A stretch of DNA of 64,000 bases from Actinobacillus sp. (GTDB lineage: Bacteria; Pseudomonadota; Gammaproteobacteria; Enterobacterales; Pasteurellaceae). The DNA lies in contig JAHHRA010000005.1 of assembly GCA_020026055.1 (NCBI GenBank), positions 10,179 through 74,178 of the forward strand, written 5' to 3'. The notes under the pieces were generated by a model. It worked only from the letters and a program-made list of their open reading frames with translations. It searched no databases and had not been told where the DNA came from. Positions 25,380 to 33,897 of the stretch are shown here, piece by piece. A program made the position numbers and the translations under genes. The first letter of the stretch is position 1. The number at the start of each line of letters is the position of its first letter.

Positions 25380-26399
25380 CTAAGATTCACTTTTACGTTC
25401 TCGACCAAGCAAATCTAATACGACATCTTTCGTGTCTTTACCACAGAATAAGACTTGATAAATCTGTTCAGTAATTGGCATTTCTACACCTTGTCGTTGA
25501 GCAAGTTTAAAGACTTCTTGAGTATTATGGTATCCTTCTACTACTTGCCCAATTTCTTTCATTGCATCATATGCAGACATCCCTTGTCCTAACATAATAC
25601 CAAATCGACGATTACGCGACTGATTATCAGTGCAAGTTAGTACGAGATCACCCAATCCAGACATCCCTGTAAAAGTTTCTGGTTTAGCATTCAAACTCAC
25701 GCCTAAACGACTAATTTCTGCTAACCCTCGAGTAATTAACGCAGTTCTTGCATTTGCACCAAAACCCATACCATCCGAAATTCCTGTGCTAATTGCAATA
25801 ATATTTTTAATTGCTCCGCCTATTTGTACACCAATAACATCATCATTAATGTATACTCGAAGACTTCTGCTGCAGTGAATTCTCGCCTGTAATTCTTTAG
25901 CAAATTCTTGATCTTTAGAGGCAAGTGTAATGGCAGTTGGTAAACCTGTTGCGAGCTCTTTTGCAAAAGTTGGTCCAGATAAAACAGCGAAAGGATAATT
26001 TTTACCTAGTTCATCTTCTATGACTTCTTGTAACAGGCGTCCAGTATTAGTTTCTAGTCCTTTGCTTGCAAGTATAATACGGTTATCGGAATGTAAATAA
26101 CATCTTATTTTTTTTATCAACTCGACAACAGCATGACTTGGAACAACAACAAAAATGTCTCGAGATCGAGTAATGACTGTTTCTAAATCTGACTCTACAG
26201 TTAATGCAAATGGAAAAGGAATATCAGGTAAATAGGCTTGATTTTGTCGTTCAATTTGTAGCTGTTTACAATGTTCTACATTATGTCCCCAAAGATAAGT
26301 AGGATCTCCATTTCTTGCAAATGCAACAGCCAATGATGATCCAAATGAGCCTGCACCGAGAACAGCAATACGATTTTGAGTAAACGAAGTCGCCGTCAT
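25380..26399 (-). CDS. gpsA: Glycerol-3-phosphate dehydrogenase [NAD(P)+]
   Basis: A 339-residue soluble enzyme reducing dihydroxyacetone phosphate to sn-glycerol-3-phosphate for phospholipid synthesis. It has the Rossmann motif VLGAGSFGSSLA, the catalytic Lys region GGAIKNIIAISTGISDGMGFG and NARTALITRG. I chose the ATG at 26399, three codons inside the longest frame, since the upstream codons are GTG-GTG-AAC. It is the last gene of the yibN-secB-gpsA cluster, as in enterobacteria, but a terminator separates it from secB. Confidence 0.95.
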   Translation of the reverse strand: MTATSFTQNRIAVLGAGSFGSSLAVAFARNGDPTYLWGHNVEHCKQLQIERQNQAYLPDIPFPFALTVESDLETVITRSRDIFVVVPSHAVVELIKKIRCYLHSDNRIILASKGLETNTGRLLQEVIEDELGKNYPFAVLSGPTFAKELATGLPTAITLASKDQEFAKELQARIHCSRSLRVYINDDVIGVQIGGAIKNIIAISTGISDGMGFGANARTALITRGLAEISRLGVSLNAKPETFTGMSGLGDLVLTCTDNQSRNRRFGIMLGQGMSAYDAMKEIGQVVEGYHNTQEVFKLAQRQGVEMPITEQIYQVLFCGKDTKDVVLDLLGRERKSES

Positions 26400-26455
26400 G
26401 TTCACCACTTCTTTCTTTAAAAGTAAATTTTAATCGTGAGTATCAAAATATAAAA

Positions 26456-26482
26456 TAGGGAAATCCTTGTTAGGATTTCCCT
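26456..26482 (-). terminator. Terminator between secB and gpsA
   Basis: Perfect stem AGGGAAATCC / GGATTTCCCT with a 6-nt loop and a downstream A/T-rich tract on the minus strand, directly after secB. gpsA therefore probably has its own promoter or depends on readthrough. Confidence 0.7.
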
Positions 26483-26496
26483 ATTCTTCTTTCATA

Positions 26497-27018
26497 TTAA
26501 TGCGTAGTTTTATCTTTTGAATCACTTTCTTGTTTTTCTAACTCCGCTTGTTGACGTTGAATATAATCTATAAACAACGCATCAAAATTAATTGGATTTA
26601 AATTTAATGCAGGGAAAGTACCTCGATTTACAAGACTTGCTATGATTTCTCTTGCATACGGATAAAGTATACTTGGACATTGCGAAGTTAGGCAATGAGT
26701 CATTTGCATATCGTCTAAACCACTAATCGCAAATATACCTGCTTGTTTTACTTCACAAATAAAAGCTGTATCGTTACTCTCTTCTAGCGTCGTTTCAACT
26801 GAAATATTTAAACAAATTTCATAAAGATCGCCTTCTAATTGAGTCGTTTCAGTATTTAAGTCAAAACTTAATTTTGGTTTCCATTCTTGTTTAAAAATGT
26901 GCGGAAGATTAGGAGCTTCAAATGAGATATCTTTTACATAAATACGTTGAATATCTAAAACAGGTTGTGTTGTTTGAGCCTCATCTGTAGCTGTATTATT
27001 TTTGACTTCATTAGTCAT
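26497..27018 (-). CDS. secB: Protein-export chaperone SecB
   Basis: A 173-residue tetrameric chaperone that keeps presecretory proteins unfolded and hands them to SecA. It has the typical IQRIYVKDISFEAPN beginning and the CPSILYPYAREIIASLVNRGTFPALNLNPINFDALF segment. Its client-transfer partner is the SecA C-terminal zinc site, which is present in the secA gene of this window. It has a good ribosome site, TGAGGA. Confidence 0.97.
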   Translation of the reverse strand: MTNEVKNNTATDEAQTTQPVLDIQRIYVKDISFEAPNLPHIFKQEWKPKLSFDLNTETTQLEGDLYEICLNISVETTLEESNDTAFICEVKQAGIFAISGLDDMQMTHCLTSQCPSILYPYAREIIASLVNRGTFPALNLNPINFDALFIDYIQRQQAELEKQESDSKDKTTH

Positions 27019-27041
27019 ATATTTTTCCTCAAATTATTTAG

Positions 27042-27506
27042 TTATTTTTTTACTAAAGGCAAATTAGCAGCATTCCAACCACTAATACCCTCTTTTAAAA
27101 CATATACATCTTTAAAGCCAAGTTTGATTAATGTTTCAGCTGATTTAGTAACATTAATTCCCCCCATCCCCAGTTGATCTACAATAGTGACTGGAATAGT
27201 TTTGTACTTGTCTAAGTTTGTAAGATTATTTTCTTTAATTTCTTGTGGAAGTACATTTACACTTCCAATAATGTGCCCACGTCGAAATTCTTCAAGTGGC
27301 CTTAAATCAAAAAGCACTGCGTCATTATTGTTCATTAAACGAATAGCGTCATTATTCTCAATAACTTTGAATTTACGTGTACCATCTTTATAAAAAAAGT
27401 AAATTGTCATCACGAATAAAACAACCCACGCAATAATCAGAAAGTTATGATTTTTTGAAAACTCAACAAATTGCAGTAAAAATTCTTGAAAGTTAAATCC
27501 TTGCAT
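27042..27506 (-). CDS. yibN: Rhodanese-like protein YibN
   Basis: A 154-residue protein with an N-terminal membrane anchor (about residues 20-40) and a C-terminal rhodanese domain (AVLFDLRPLEEFRRGHIIGSVNVLP). The active-site Cys of true sulfurtransferases is not visible: the loop that should hold it reads IVDQLGMGG. It is therefore probably a non-catalytic rhodanese, or at least lacks the classical cysteine. It lies 23 nt before secB; grxC, which sits between them in E. coli, is absent. Confidence 0.85.
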   Translation of the reverse strand: MQGFNFQEFLLQFVEFSKNHNFLIIAWVVLFVMTIYFFYKDGTRKFKVIENNDAIRLMNNNDAVLFDLRPLEEFRRGHIIGSVNVLPQEIKENNLTNLDKYKTIPVTIVDQLGMGGINVTKSAETLIKLGFKDVYVLKEGISGWNAANLPLVKK

Positions 27507-27620
27507 AATTTTCTCAATAAAACAAAATAGAGCATCAGTATACCTGTTATTCGATAATATTTAAAGTTATCAGATATTATTTACTATTCTCCTGAAATTA
27601 ATGTTCATTACTTTTGAAAA

Positions 27621-29429
27621 CTAATAAGCCCAAAAATCGCTATTGTCTTTATAGACTTCCAAAAATAATCCCAGTGGCGGTCTTGAAGAAAATATTTGCT
27701 CACCATTTGCATCGAATTTTTCGTAGTCTCCCTTACGACTAAGATGATATTGCACATCATCAGGCGTAATGATGATATTCCATTTTTGATTACCTGTTTG
27801 AATCCAATCCCGATCTTTTTCTAAATCAAATAAATCTTGTCCTTGAGAATAATCAGAAATAGGGTTTTTTACATTAAAAATATGTTTCAACAAGGCTGGA
27901 ACAAGATCTAAATGGCTACTTAATTTATCTACTTTGACCGCAGGTAAATTTTTCCAAAAAATATACATTGGTACTTCAATCCGAGATCGCACAAAACCAT
28001 TCACTGTGTTAGACATCTTTTTGTCAAACTCATATCCTGTTGTGGCAGTTAAAATTACTAGCGTATTATCCCAGTCAATTTGAGCAAAAATATGAGCTAA
28101 TTCTTTATCAAATTGAATAATCTGTTGTTGATATGTTTGTTTTGAGAGTCCAAGTGGAATAATCTTGTCAATAAAGACAAACGCTGGAAATTTAGAAATA
28201 TTTTTCTGACAAAACATTGTCTTTTTGGCTATTGGTTCTGTTGATGGGACATAAGCTTGGACAAAATGCTTTGGTATTTCACGAGTGATTTGAAGACGCG
28301 ATTGTTCACAATTCACAAAACCAAATTGACGATAAATCATTTCTGGGAAAAGCATTTGTTGCTTAATTCTATACTGATTGCTGTAGCAATAGCATTGTTG
28401 GTAATGATATTTAGCTAACGTCCTCAACAAAAGAGGAGGTAATTTTTGTTGAGTAACACTATCAATATATTCTGGCAACAAACCATAAAACAAGCTAAAT
28501 TTCCCAGCACTTTCATTATTACTCGTACTATACTGATGCTCAAATTGAGTTGCTTTTGGTAAAAAAGCAGTCAAATTTGGCATTAAGTTTGGCGTCACAC
28601 TGTCTTTTCGCCAACCTGTTAAATTGATCAAAACAATATTCGGCATAGTTGAAGGTGTTCCAAATTGTAAGGTCTGTTTTGGGTAATTAATTTTCAAAGC
28701 ATCTGCTCGTCCTTCTGCCTTAACTTTGGCTAATAATTTTTCTTTGTTTAAAAATCCATGACGTTCTAAGAAACTACGTGCGGTCATTGGATAAGAAAAT
28801 GGTAAATTAGATTTTTGCATCGTAATTGGTCGATATAACACAGCATCTGCCCACGCATACATAACATGCATAGCAATAAAAGAGAGTAGATAAAAAATAC
28901 CAATATATTTAAGCCATTTTTGACGTTCAAGACTACGTAATTTTTGCCAAGACCAACGAGAATAAATCATTTGCATCAATAACATTAATGGCATGGGTGT
29001 AAAAAACAATTGCCATTGACGTGCTAATTCACCATTTTCTGGGTTAACTAGCAGATTCCAAACAAGATTTGAGAGATGAAAATGGAAGCTGGCAAAAATT
29101 TCAGTATCGACCAAAATTAAACTGATACCTATAGTTGCCAAAATAACGGAAATTCCTCGATAAGTCCGTTCATTTTTGATAATAAAACTCAGAGGAAATA
29201 ATAAAAGCAGATAAAATGCAAAGACAATAAAACTGAAATGTCCAATTAGGCTGATAAAAAAGTAAATTTTTCCTAGTAAAGTATCAGGCCAATCAATTAA
29301 AAAAGCATAGCGCAAACCAATAATAATTAACCAGAGACTATTAAAGAAAACAAACCAATGTCCCCAGCTAATTTTTTTGGAAGTCAACTCTATATATTGT
29401 CTGCGATTTATACACCCAAACATGCTCAT
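27621..29429 (-). CDS. yejM: Inner-membrane protein YejM/PbgA (LapC), regulator of LPS synthesis
   Basis: A 602-residue protein with five N-terminal membrane segments (about residues 20-190) and a large periplasmic sulfatase-fold domain (VLINLTGWRKDSVTPNLMPNLTAF onward). The enteric homologue senses LPS on the periplasmic leaflet and controls LapB/FtsH-driven LpxC turnover. The E. coli protein is 586 aa. Its start overlaps the yejL stop (ATGA), the usual yejL-yejM arrangement. Confidence 0.93.
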   Translation of the reverse strand: MSMFGCINRRQYIELTSKKISWGHWFVFFNSLWLIIIGLRYAFLIDWPDTLLGKIYFFISLIGHFSFIVFAFYLLLLFPLSFIIKNERTYRGISVILATIGISLILVDTEIFASFHFHLSNLVWNLLVNPENGELARQWQLFFTPMPLMLLMQMIYSRWSWQKLRSLERQKWLKYIGIFYLLSFIAMHVMYAWADAVLYRPITMQKSNLPFSYPMTARSFLERHGFLNKEKLLAKVKAEGRADALKINYPKQTLQFGTPSTMPNIVLINLTGWRKDSVTPNLMPNLTAFLPKATQFEHQYSTSNNESAGKFSLFYGLLPEYIDSVTQQKLPPLLLRTLAKYHYQQCYCYSNQYRIKQQMLFPEMIYRQFGFVNCEQSRLQITREIPKHFVQAYVPSTEPIAKKTMFCQKNISKFPAFVFIDKIIPLGLSKQTYQQQIIQFDKELAHIFAQIDWDNTLVILTATTGYEFDKKMSNTVNGFVRSRIEVPMYIFWKNLPAVKVDKLSSHLDLVPALLKHIFNVKNPISDYSQGQDLFDLEKDRDWIQTGNQKWNIIITPDDVQYHLSRKGDYEKFDANGEQIFSSRPPLGLFLEVYKDNSDFWAY

Positions 29430-29647
29430 TTTTCCATAGCAATAGATTGTGTTAGTGCATCTGAAAATGCTTGTGCTAAAACTTTACGTTGTTGCTTTCC
29501 TACATTGTTATTTAATAAACGAGTTACCATATTTCCGAGTACAATCAATGATAAATCAGTTGTAGCTTGATGTCTTTCTAATACTGTCACTATATCGTTT
29601 AAAATTACGTTTACTTGGTTATCTTTAAATTTTGACTGTTTTATCAT
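29426..29647 (-). CDS. yejL: YejL family protein (DUF1414)
   Basis: A 73-residue soluble protein, matching E. coli YejL (75 aa) in sequence pattern (VLERHQATTDLSLIVLGNMVTRLLNNN) and position. Its function is unknown. It overlaps yejM by 4 nt and is divergent from yejK. Confidence 0.9.
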   Translation of the reverse strand: MIKQSKFKDNQVNVILNDIVTVLERHQATTDLSLIVLGNMVTRLLNNNVGKQQRKVLAQAFSDALTQSIAMEK

Positions 29648-29753
29648 ATATTCCCTTCTTAAACATTATCTATAAAATTACTCACCTAATACTAGCATAT
29701 TTTATGAAAAATGCGGTTATAATAAACTGATTTCCATTAACACAAGGATTTTA

Positions 29754-30776
29754 ATGAGTATTATTGTAAAGCACGCAGCATTACATCAATTGGTTCAGCA
29801 ACCTCTGAATAATGAAGAATCCAAACATATTTCTTTCAAAACAAATTTACGTGAAACTCTACTCCCACTTTCCACTAATGTGGAACAACTGATGCTAACT
29901 CTTCACCAAGTTTATCAGAGTCGTAGCATAAACTATGGGATTTTCCGTGAGAGTTCTCCTTTCGCAAATCAATTAAACAAATGGTTGTCTAAAGAAGAGA
30001 GTTTTCTTACTTTCAGTTGCAACAACGCTACCTTATTAGCTAAAGTATTGGCTGAATACTCTTTTGCTCATAGTGGAACAATCTTTATGTGCCACTACAA
30101 TTATTTAGCGACTGACTATCTCTTCATTGCAATATTAAATAGTCGTTCAAGTATGCTAGTCGATGATGAACTTAATATTCAACTTACTCAGTATTTAGAT
30201 ATGGCACAATTTGAAATTGCTTGTCGCATTAATCTAACTGATTTACAAAATCATGCTCATTCTAAAAGATATCTTACTTTTCTCAAAGGGCGTATCGGTT
30301 ACAAAGTGAGTGAATTTTTTATGTGTTATCTTGATGCAGCAGAAGGACTCAATCCTAAAGCACAAAATCAATCCCTACTTCAAGCTATTCAAGATTATTG
30401 TGAAACAAACAATCTTTCAAATGCTCAAGTAGTTGAAGTGAAAAATCAAGCATTTGAATATTGTCAAACACAACTTAAAAATAATGAAGACATTCAAATA
30501 ACCGAACTTTCTGCTCAATTACCTACTCTAAATCAACATTCATTCGACAATTTTACACAGAATAATGAAAAATATGATTTAGAAGAATCTTTTCCACCTG
30601 TTCGTAACAGTTTGAAAAAACTGACTAAATATTCTGGATATGGTAAAGGAATTAATATTAGTTTTGATGCTAATCTTTTGCATAACCGTGTTGAATGGGA
30701 TAAAGAAAACGATCGTCTTATTATTAATGAGCTACCTCCAAATTTACGCAATCAATTAGAACGAATTAAACATTGA
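29754..30776 (+). CDS. yejK: Nucleoid-associated protein YejK (NdpA)
   Basis: A 340-residue nucleoid-associated protein with the conserved IVKHAALHQL beginning, the FLKGRIGYKVSEFFMCYLDAAEGLNPKAQNQSLLQAI central stretch and the C-terminal KYSGYGKGINISFDANLL. The E. coli homologue (335 aa) binds DNA and interacts with topoisomerase IV. It has its own promoter in the 106-nt divergent gap with yejL. Confidence 0.94.
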   Translation: MSIIVKHAALHQLVQQPLNNEESKHISFKTNLRETLLPLSTNVEQLMLTLHQVYQSRSINYGIFRESSPFANQLNKWLSKEESFLTFSCNNATLLAKVLAEYSFAHSGTIFMCHYNYLATDYLFIAILNSRSSMLVDDELNIQLTQYLDMAQFEIACRINLTDLQNHAHSKRYLTFLKGRIGYKVSEFFMCYLDAAEGLNPKAQNQSLLQAIQDYCETNNLSNAQVVEVKNQAFEYCQTQLKNNEDIQITELSAQLPTLNQHSFDNFTQNNEKYDLEESFPPVRNSLKKLTKYSGYGKGINISFDANLLHNRVEWDKENDRLIINELPPNLRNQLERIKH

Positions 30777-30853
30777 TAGACTACAGTTGGCAGGATACAA
30801 AAGTTTCGGTATCATCTATCATTAATTTAAAAAATTAAGTACAAGGAATCATT

Positions 30854-31267
30854 ATGTTAATAAAAAAAATGTTTTCTATTTTGGCTCTCATTTTGAGTCT
30901 AACTGCTTGCTCTGTTGCTCAAAAACTGGTTTATCGTATTGATGTACCACAGGGAAATTATCTAGAACAAGCACAAGTAGCAAAAATTAAAATAGGGATG
31001 ACAAAAACACAAATTCAATATCTTTTAGGTTCACCTGCATTAGAAGATCCTTTTAACAATGACAATTGGTATTATGTATTTATTCAACGTAAAGCATATG
31101 AAGCACCACAACAACATACTCTCATCGTCAATTTTAATAAAATGGGCGTAGTAACAAATTTCGATTTAGATAAACCATTACCAAAAGATCCTGAAGCAAT
31201 GATAAATAACGTTATCATATCTACGAAAACAGTTGAGCCTAATAGTAGTTGGTTTTCTTGGCCATAA
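30854..31267 (+). CDS. bamE: Outer-membrane assembly lipoprotein BamE (SmpA)
   Basis: A 137-residue lipoprotein of the BAM complex. It has a signal peptide with lipobox LTAC (Cys19), and the SmpA fold motifs QVAKIKIGMTKTQIQYLLGSPALEDPFNNDNWYYVF. It supports folding of outer-membrane beta-barrels together with BamA and BamD. AAGGAATC lies upstream of the ATG. Confidence 0.95.
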   Translation: MLIKKMFSILALILSLTACSVAQKLVYRIDVPQGNYLEQAQVAKIKIGMTKTQIQYLLGSPALEDPFNNDNWYYVFIQRKAYEAPQQHTLIVNFNKMGVVTNFDLDKPLPKDPEAMINNVIISTKTVEPNSSWFSWP

Positions 31268-31408
31268 CTATTATCACCTAGCTAGTGCTGAGTGTTTTTA
31301 GTTGCTCATAAAACATAAATATCCAGAATTTTACAGGAGTACTTTTACATCGTTTGATTAAAATAAACTCGTGCTATTTATAGCATGCCACAAAAAGAGG
31401 AGAAATTT

Positions 31409-31630
31409 ATGTTCCCAGAGTATTATGACCTTGTCATCCGTTTAAAAAACGATGATCCCCACTTTAAGTATGTTTATGATAAATATAAAGCACTTCATAG
31501 TAAAATTGCTCATTTAAAAAGGCATAAGACGACTGTCTCAGATCTAGAGCTACAGCAACTAAAAAAAGAAAAACTCTTCTTAAAAGATCAAGCTTATTTA
31601 ATGCTTCAAAAAGCAAATGGCGAACTATAA
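31409..31630 (+). CDS. YdcH-like protein (DUF465)
   Basis: A 73-residue mostly helical protein of the DUF465/YdcH family, with the beginning MFPEYYDLVIRLKNDDPHF and a coiled-coil hairpin rich in Lys and Leu. I chose the start at 31409 because AGAGGAGA lies 7 nt upstream; the frame extends 8 codons further but that part is non-homologous. Function unknown. Confidence 0.88.
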   Translation: MFPEYYDLVIRLKNDDPHFKYVYDKYKALHSKIAHLKRHKTTVSDLELQQLKKEKLFLKDQAYLMLQKANGEL

Positions 31631-31661
31631 GTTATCGTACAGCTAATGCTTTTTCCTAATT

Positions 31662-31692
31662 AGAAAAACGAGAAGTTTTCTCGTTTTTCTTT
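31662..31692 (+). terminator. Terminator of the ydcH-like gene
   Basis: Stem AAAAACGAGA / TCTCGTTTTT with a short loop and T-rich tail, 30 nt after the stop. Confidence 0.8.
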
Positions 31693-31774
31693 TTAAAGAA
31701 AAAATTTCTATTTCTTTATTCACTTTTCAATACAACTTCAATCAGTCCTTAGGAAAAAAGGTATAGTAACTAAC

Positions 31775-33694
31775 ATGAAAAAACCACTTAAAATTATAAA
31801 AGATTTCACTACTCGCTACATCGATTGGGTTATTCGTTTAGGGAAAGTTAAGTTTTCACTTCTTGGTGTCGCTATTTTGGCAATTTTTGCATTATTAACA
31901 CAAAGTATTCTTAGCTTAATTTTTATTGATAAAATCCATTTACCCGATATAGTTCGTTCAATTATATTCGGTTTATCTTCCGCTCCATTTGTTGTTTATT
32001 TCTTCACTTTGTTAGTTGAACGATTGGAACGTTCTCGTCTACGTTTAGCTGCTTCAGTGGACTATTTACGTCATGAAATTTCCGATCGTATTAATGCTGA
32101 AAAACGATTATCTGAAGCTCTCTCTAACTTAGCTCAAAATCATCGTGAAAAATCTGCTTTAATGGCAACTATTAGCCACGAACTTCGAACACCATTAAAC
32201 GGTATTATCGGGTTAAGCAACATCCTTTTGGATGATAATTTAACAGAAAAGCAACGTAATTATCTCCAAACTATCAACACAAGTGCTATCACTCTCAGCT
32301 ATATTTTTAATGATATTATTGACTTGGAAAAAATTAACGCTAATCGTATTGAACTTTGTAAAAAAGAAACAGAATTTCCTCGCTTTATTAACGATATTTC
32401 AAACTTTGCAACACTAATGGCACAACAACACAATTTGAAATTTGTGCTAGATTGCCCAAAGAATTTACCACAATGGTTATTGTTAGATAGTCATCGTCTT
32501 AGTCAAGTACTTTGGAATTTAATTAATAACGCAGTCAAGTTCACTCCTAACGGAACTATAACGTTACATGTGGAACAACGTAGTCATACTGAATTTGCTT
32601 TTATTTTAGAAGACACTGGAATTGGAATTCCAAAAAAGGATTTACCTCGTATTTTTGATATGTATTATCAAGTAAAGTCTACTGGTCATAAACAAACAGG
32701 GAGTGGTATTGGTTTAGCCATTTCTAAAACGATTGCTAAATTAATGGGAGGTAATCTCACTGTCGAAAGTGAACTCAACAAAGGGTCAATTTTTACTATT
32801 ACTTTCCAAGCTGAGATCACTCAAAAATCACTTGATATAATAAAAAAATTACCTACAACTTTGCATATTTTATTAGTAGAAGATATTGAAATTAATATTA
32901 TCGTTGCAAAAGCTATGCTAGAGAAACTTGGTTATTTTGTTGATGTTGCAATGACTGGAAAAGAGGCTATTTATAAGTTTGAACATAATGATTACGATCT
33001 ATTACTTCTTGATATTCAATTACCCGATATTTCAGGTATTGAAATTGCTCAATATTTACGTCATCAATATGAAAATGATAACTATAATTATCTTCCACCA
33101 ATTATTGCTTTAACCGCAAATGTTATGCAAAGCAAAACAGATTATCAAAAATATGGCATAGATGATGTCTTACGTAAACCACTTGAATTTGAAGCATTAA
33201 CTACTTGTATTCGTCATTTTTTTGCTGATGAAATCAGCACTATTACTCAAGACAAATTACTTGATCTTACGCCTACGTTAGAAAATAGTACTTTTGAACA
33301 ATCTCTAACTAATACAGTTGAAGAAAATTCTGATACTCTCAACACCCAAATGTTAAAAGAGCTTCTAGAGATGCTAGGTAATGAATTTGTCGAAAGTAAT
33401 CTCCGTTTATTTGAAAAAACGATGCCTGAATATTTAAAAGAATTAGACGACAGCTATCAAAATTATCAAAAAAATCCTGCATTATCTCAATCCATTGCGT
33501 CAATAGCACATAAAATTAAAGGATCTGCAGCATCTGTGGGGCTACTTAGTATCCAAAGAATCATGCTTAAAATTCAACAAAATGAAAGAGAAGAATGGAA
33601 ACATAACGTCGACTTATGGGTAAATGAAATACATTCTATCTGGCAAAAAAATATTACTGAATTAAAGAACTGGCTTAAACAACAGTCTTCTTAA
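31775..33694 (+). CDS. arcB: Aerobic respiration control sensor kinase ArcB (short form)
   Basis: A 639-residue tripartite hybrid histidine kinase. It has two N-terminal membrane segments (about residues 28-50 and 60-80), a short coiled coil, the H-box SHELRTPLNG with His135, an ATP-binding domain (NLINNAVKF, DTGIGI, GSGIGLAI), a receiver domain with Asp413 (LLLLDIQLPD) and a C-terminal HPt domain with His579 (AHKIKGSAASVG). With ArcA it represses aerobic respiration genes under low oxygen. E. coli ArcB is 778 aa; the PAS domain and its redox cysteines are absent here, as in Haemophilus ArcB. Confidence 0.95.
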   Translation: MKKPLKIIKDFTTRYIDWVIRLGKVKFSLLGVAILAIFALLTQSILSLIFIDKIHLPDIVRSIIFGLSSAPFVVYFFTLLVERLERSRLRLAASVDYLRHEISDRINAEKRLSEALSNLAQNHREKSALMATISHELRTPLNGIIGLSNILLDDNLTEKQRNYLQTINTSAITLSYIFNDIIDLEKINANRIELCKKETEFPRFINDISNFATLMAQQHNLKFVLDCPKNLPQWLLLDSHRLSQVLWNLINNAVKFTPNGTITLHVEQRSHTEFAFILEDTGIGIPKKDLPRIFDMYYQVKSTGHKQTGSGIGLAISKTIAKLMGGNLTVESELNKGSIFTITFQAEITQKSLDIIKKLPTTLHILLVEDIEINIIVAKAMLEKLGYFVDVAMTGKEAIYKFEHNDYDLLLLDIQLPDISGIEIAQYLRHQYENDNYNYLPPIIALTANVMQSKTDYQKYGIDDVLRKPLEFEALTTCIRHFFADEISTITQDKLLDLTPTLENSTFEQSLTNTVEENSDTLNTQMLKELLEMLGNEFVESNLRLFEKTMPEYLKELDDSYQNYQKNPALSQSIASIAHKIKGSAASVGLLSIQRIMLKIQQNEREEWKHNVDLWVNEIHSIWQKNITELKNWLKQQSS

Positions 33695-33751
33695 ACAAAG
33701 TATAAGTACAATTAACTAAAACAAAATCCTATCGTAATAGAAAAAACTCTG

Positions 33752-33757
33752 TATAAT
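33752..33757 (+). promoter_or_regulatory. pnp promoter -10 box
   Basis: A perfect TATAAT between arcB and pnp. Transcription from about 33764 would place the long leader hairpin (33785-33844) near the 5' end of the mRNA. I see no strong -35 box. Confidence 0.55.
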
Positions 33758-33784
33758 GTTCAAGCTTTATTTTTCCAATGGCGT

Positions 33785-33844
33785 GCGACTAACAAAAATA
33801 ATTTATTAGCCGATCTACAAACAAAGATTATTTTTGCTAGTCGC
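33785..33844 (+). promoter_or_regulatory. Long double-stranded leader hairpin of pnp
   Basis: Arms of 18 nt at 33785-33802 and 33827-33844 pair with a single mismatch around a 24-nt loop. CCAAT (33775) and ATTGG (33846) extend the stem outside a small bulge. It matches in position and form the RNase III-cleaved leader stem through which PNPase autoregulates in E. coli. Confidence 0.7.
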
Positions 33845-33897
33845 AATTGGAAAATGATAGCATTTCCAAATTATCTTTAATTTTAAAAGGATACAAT

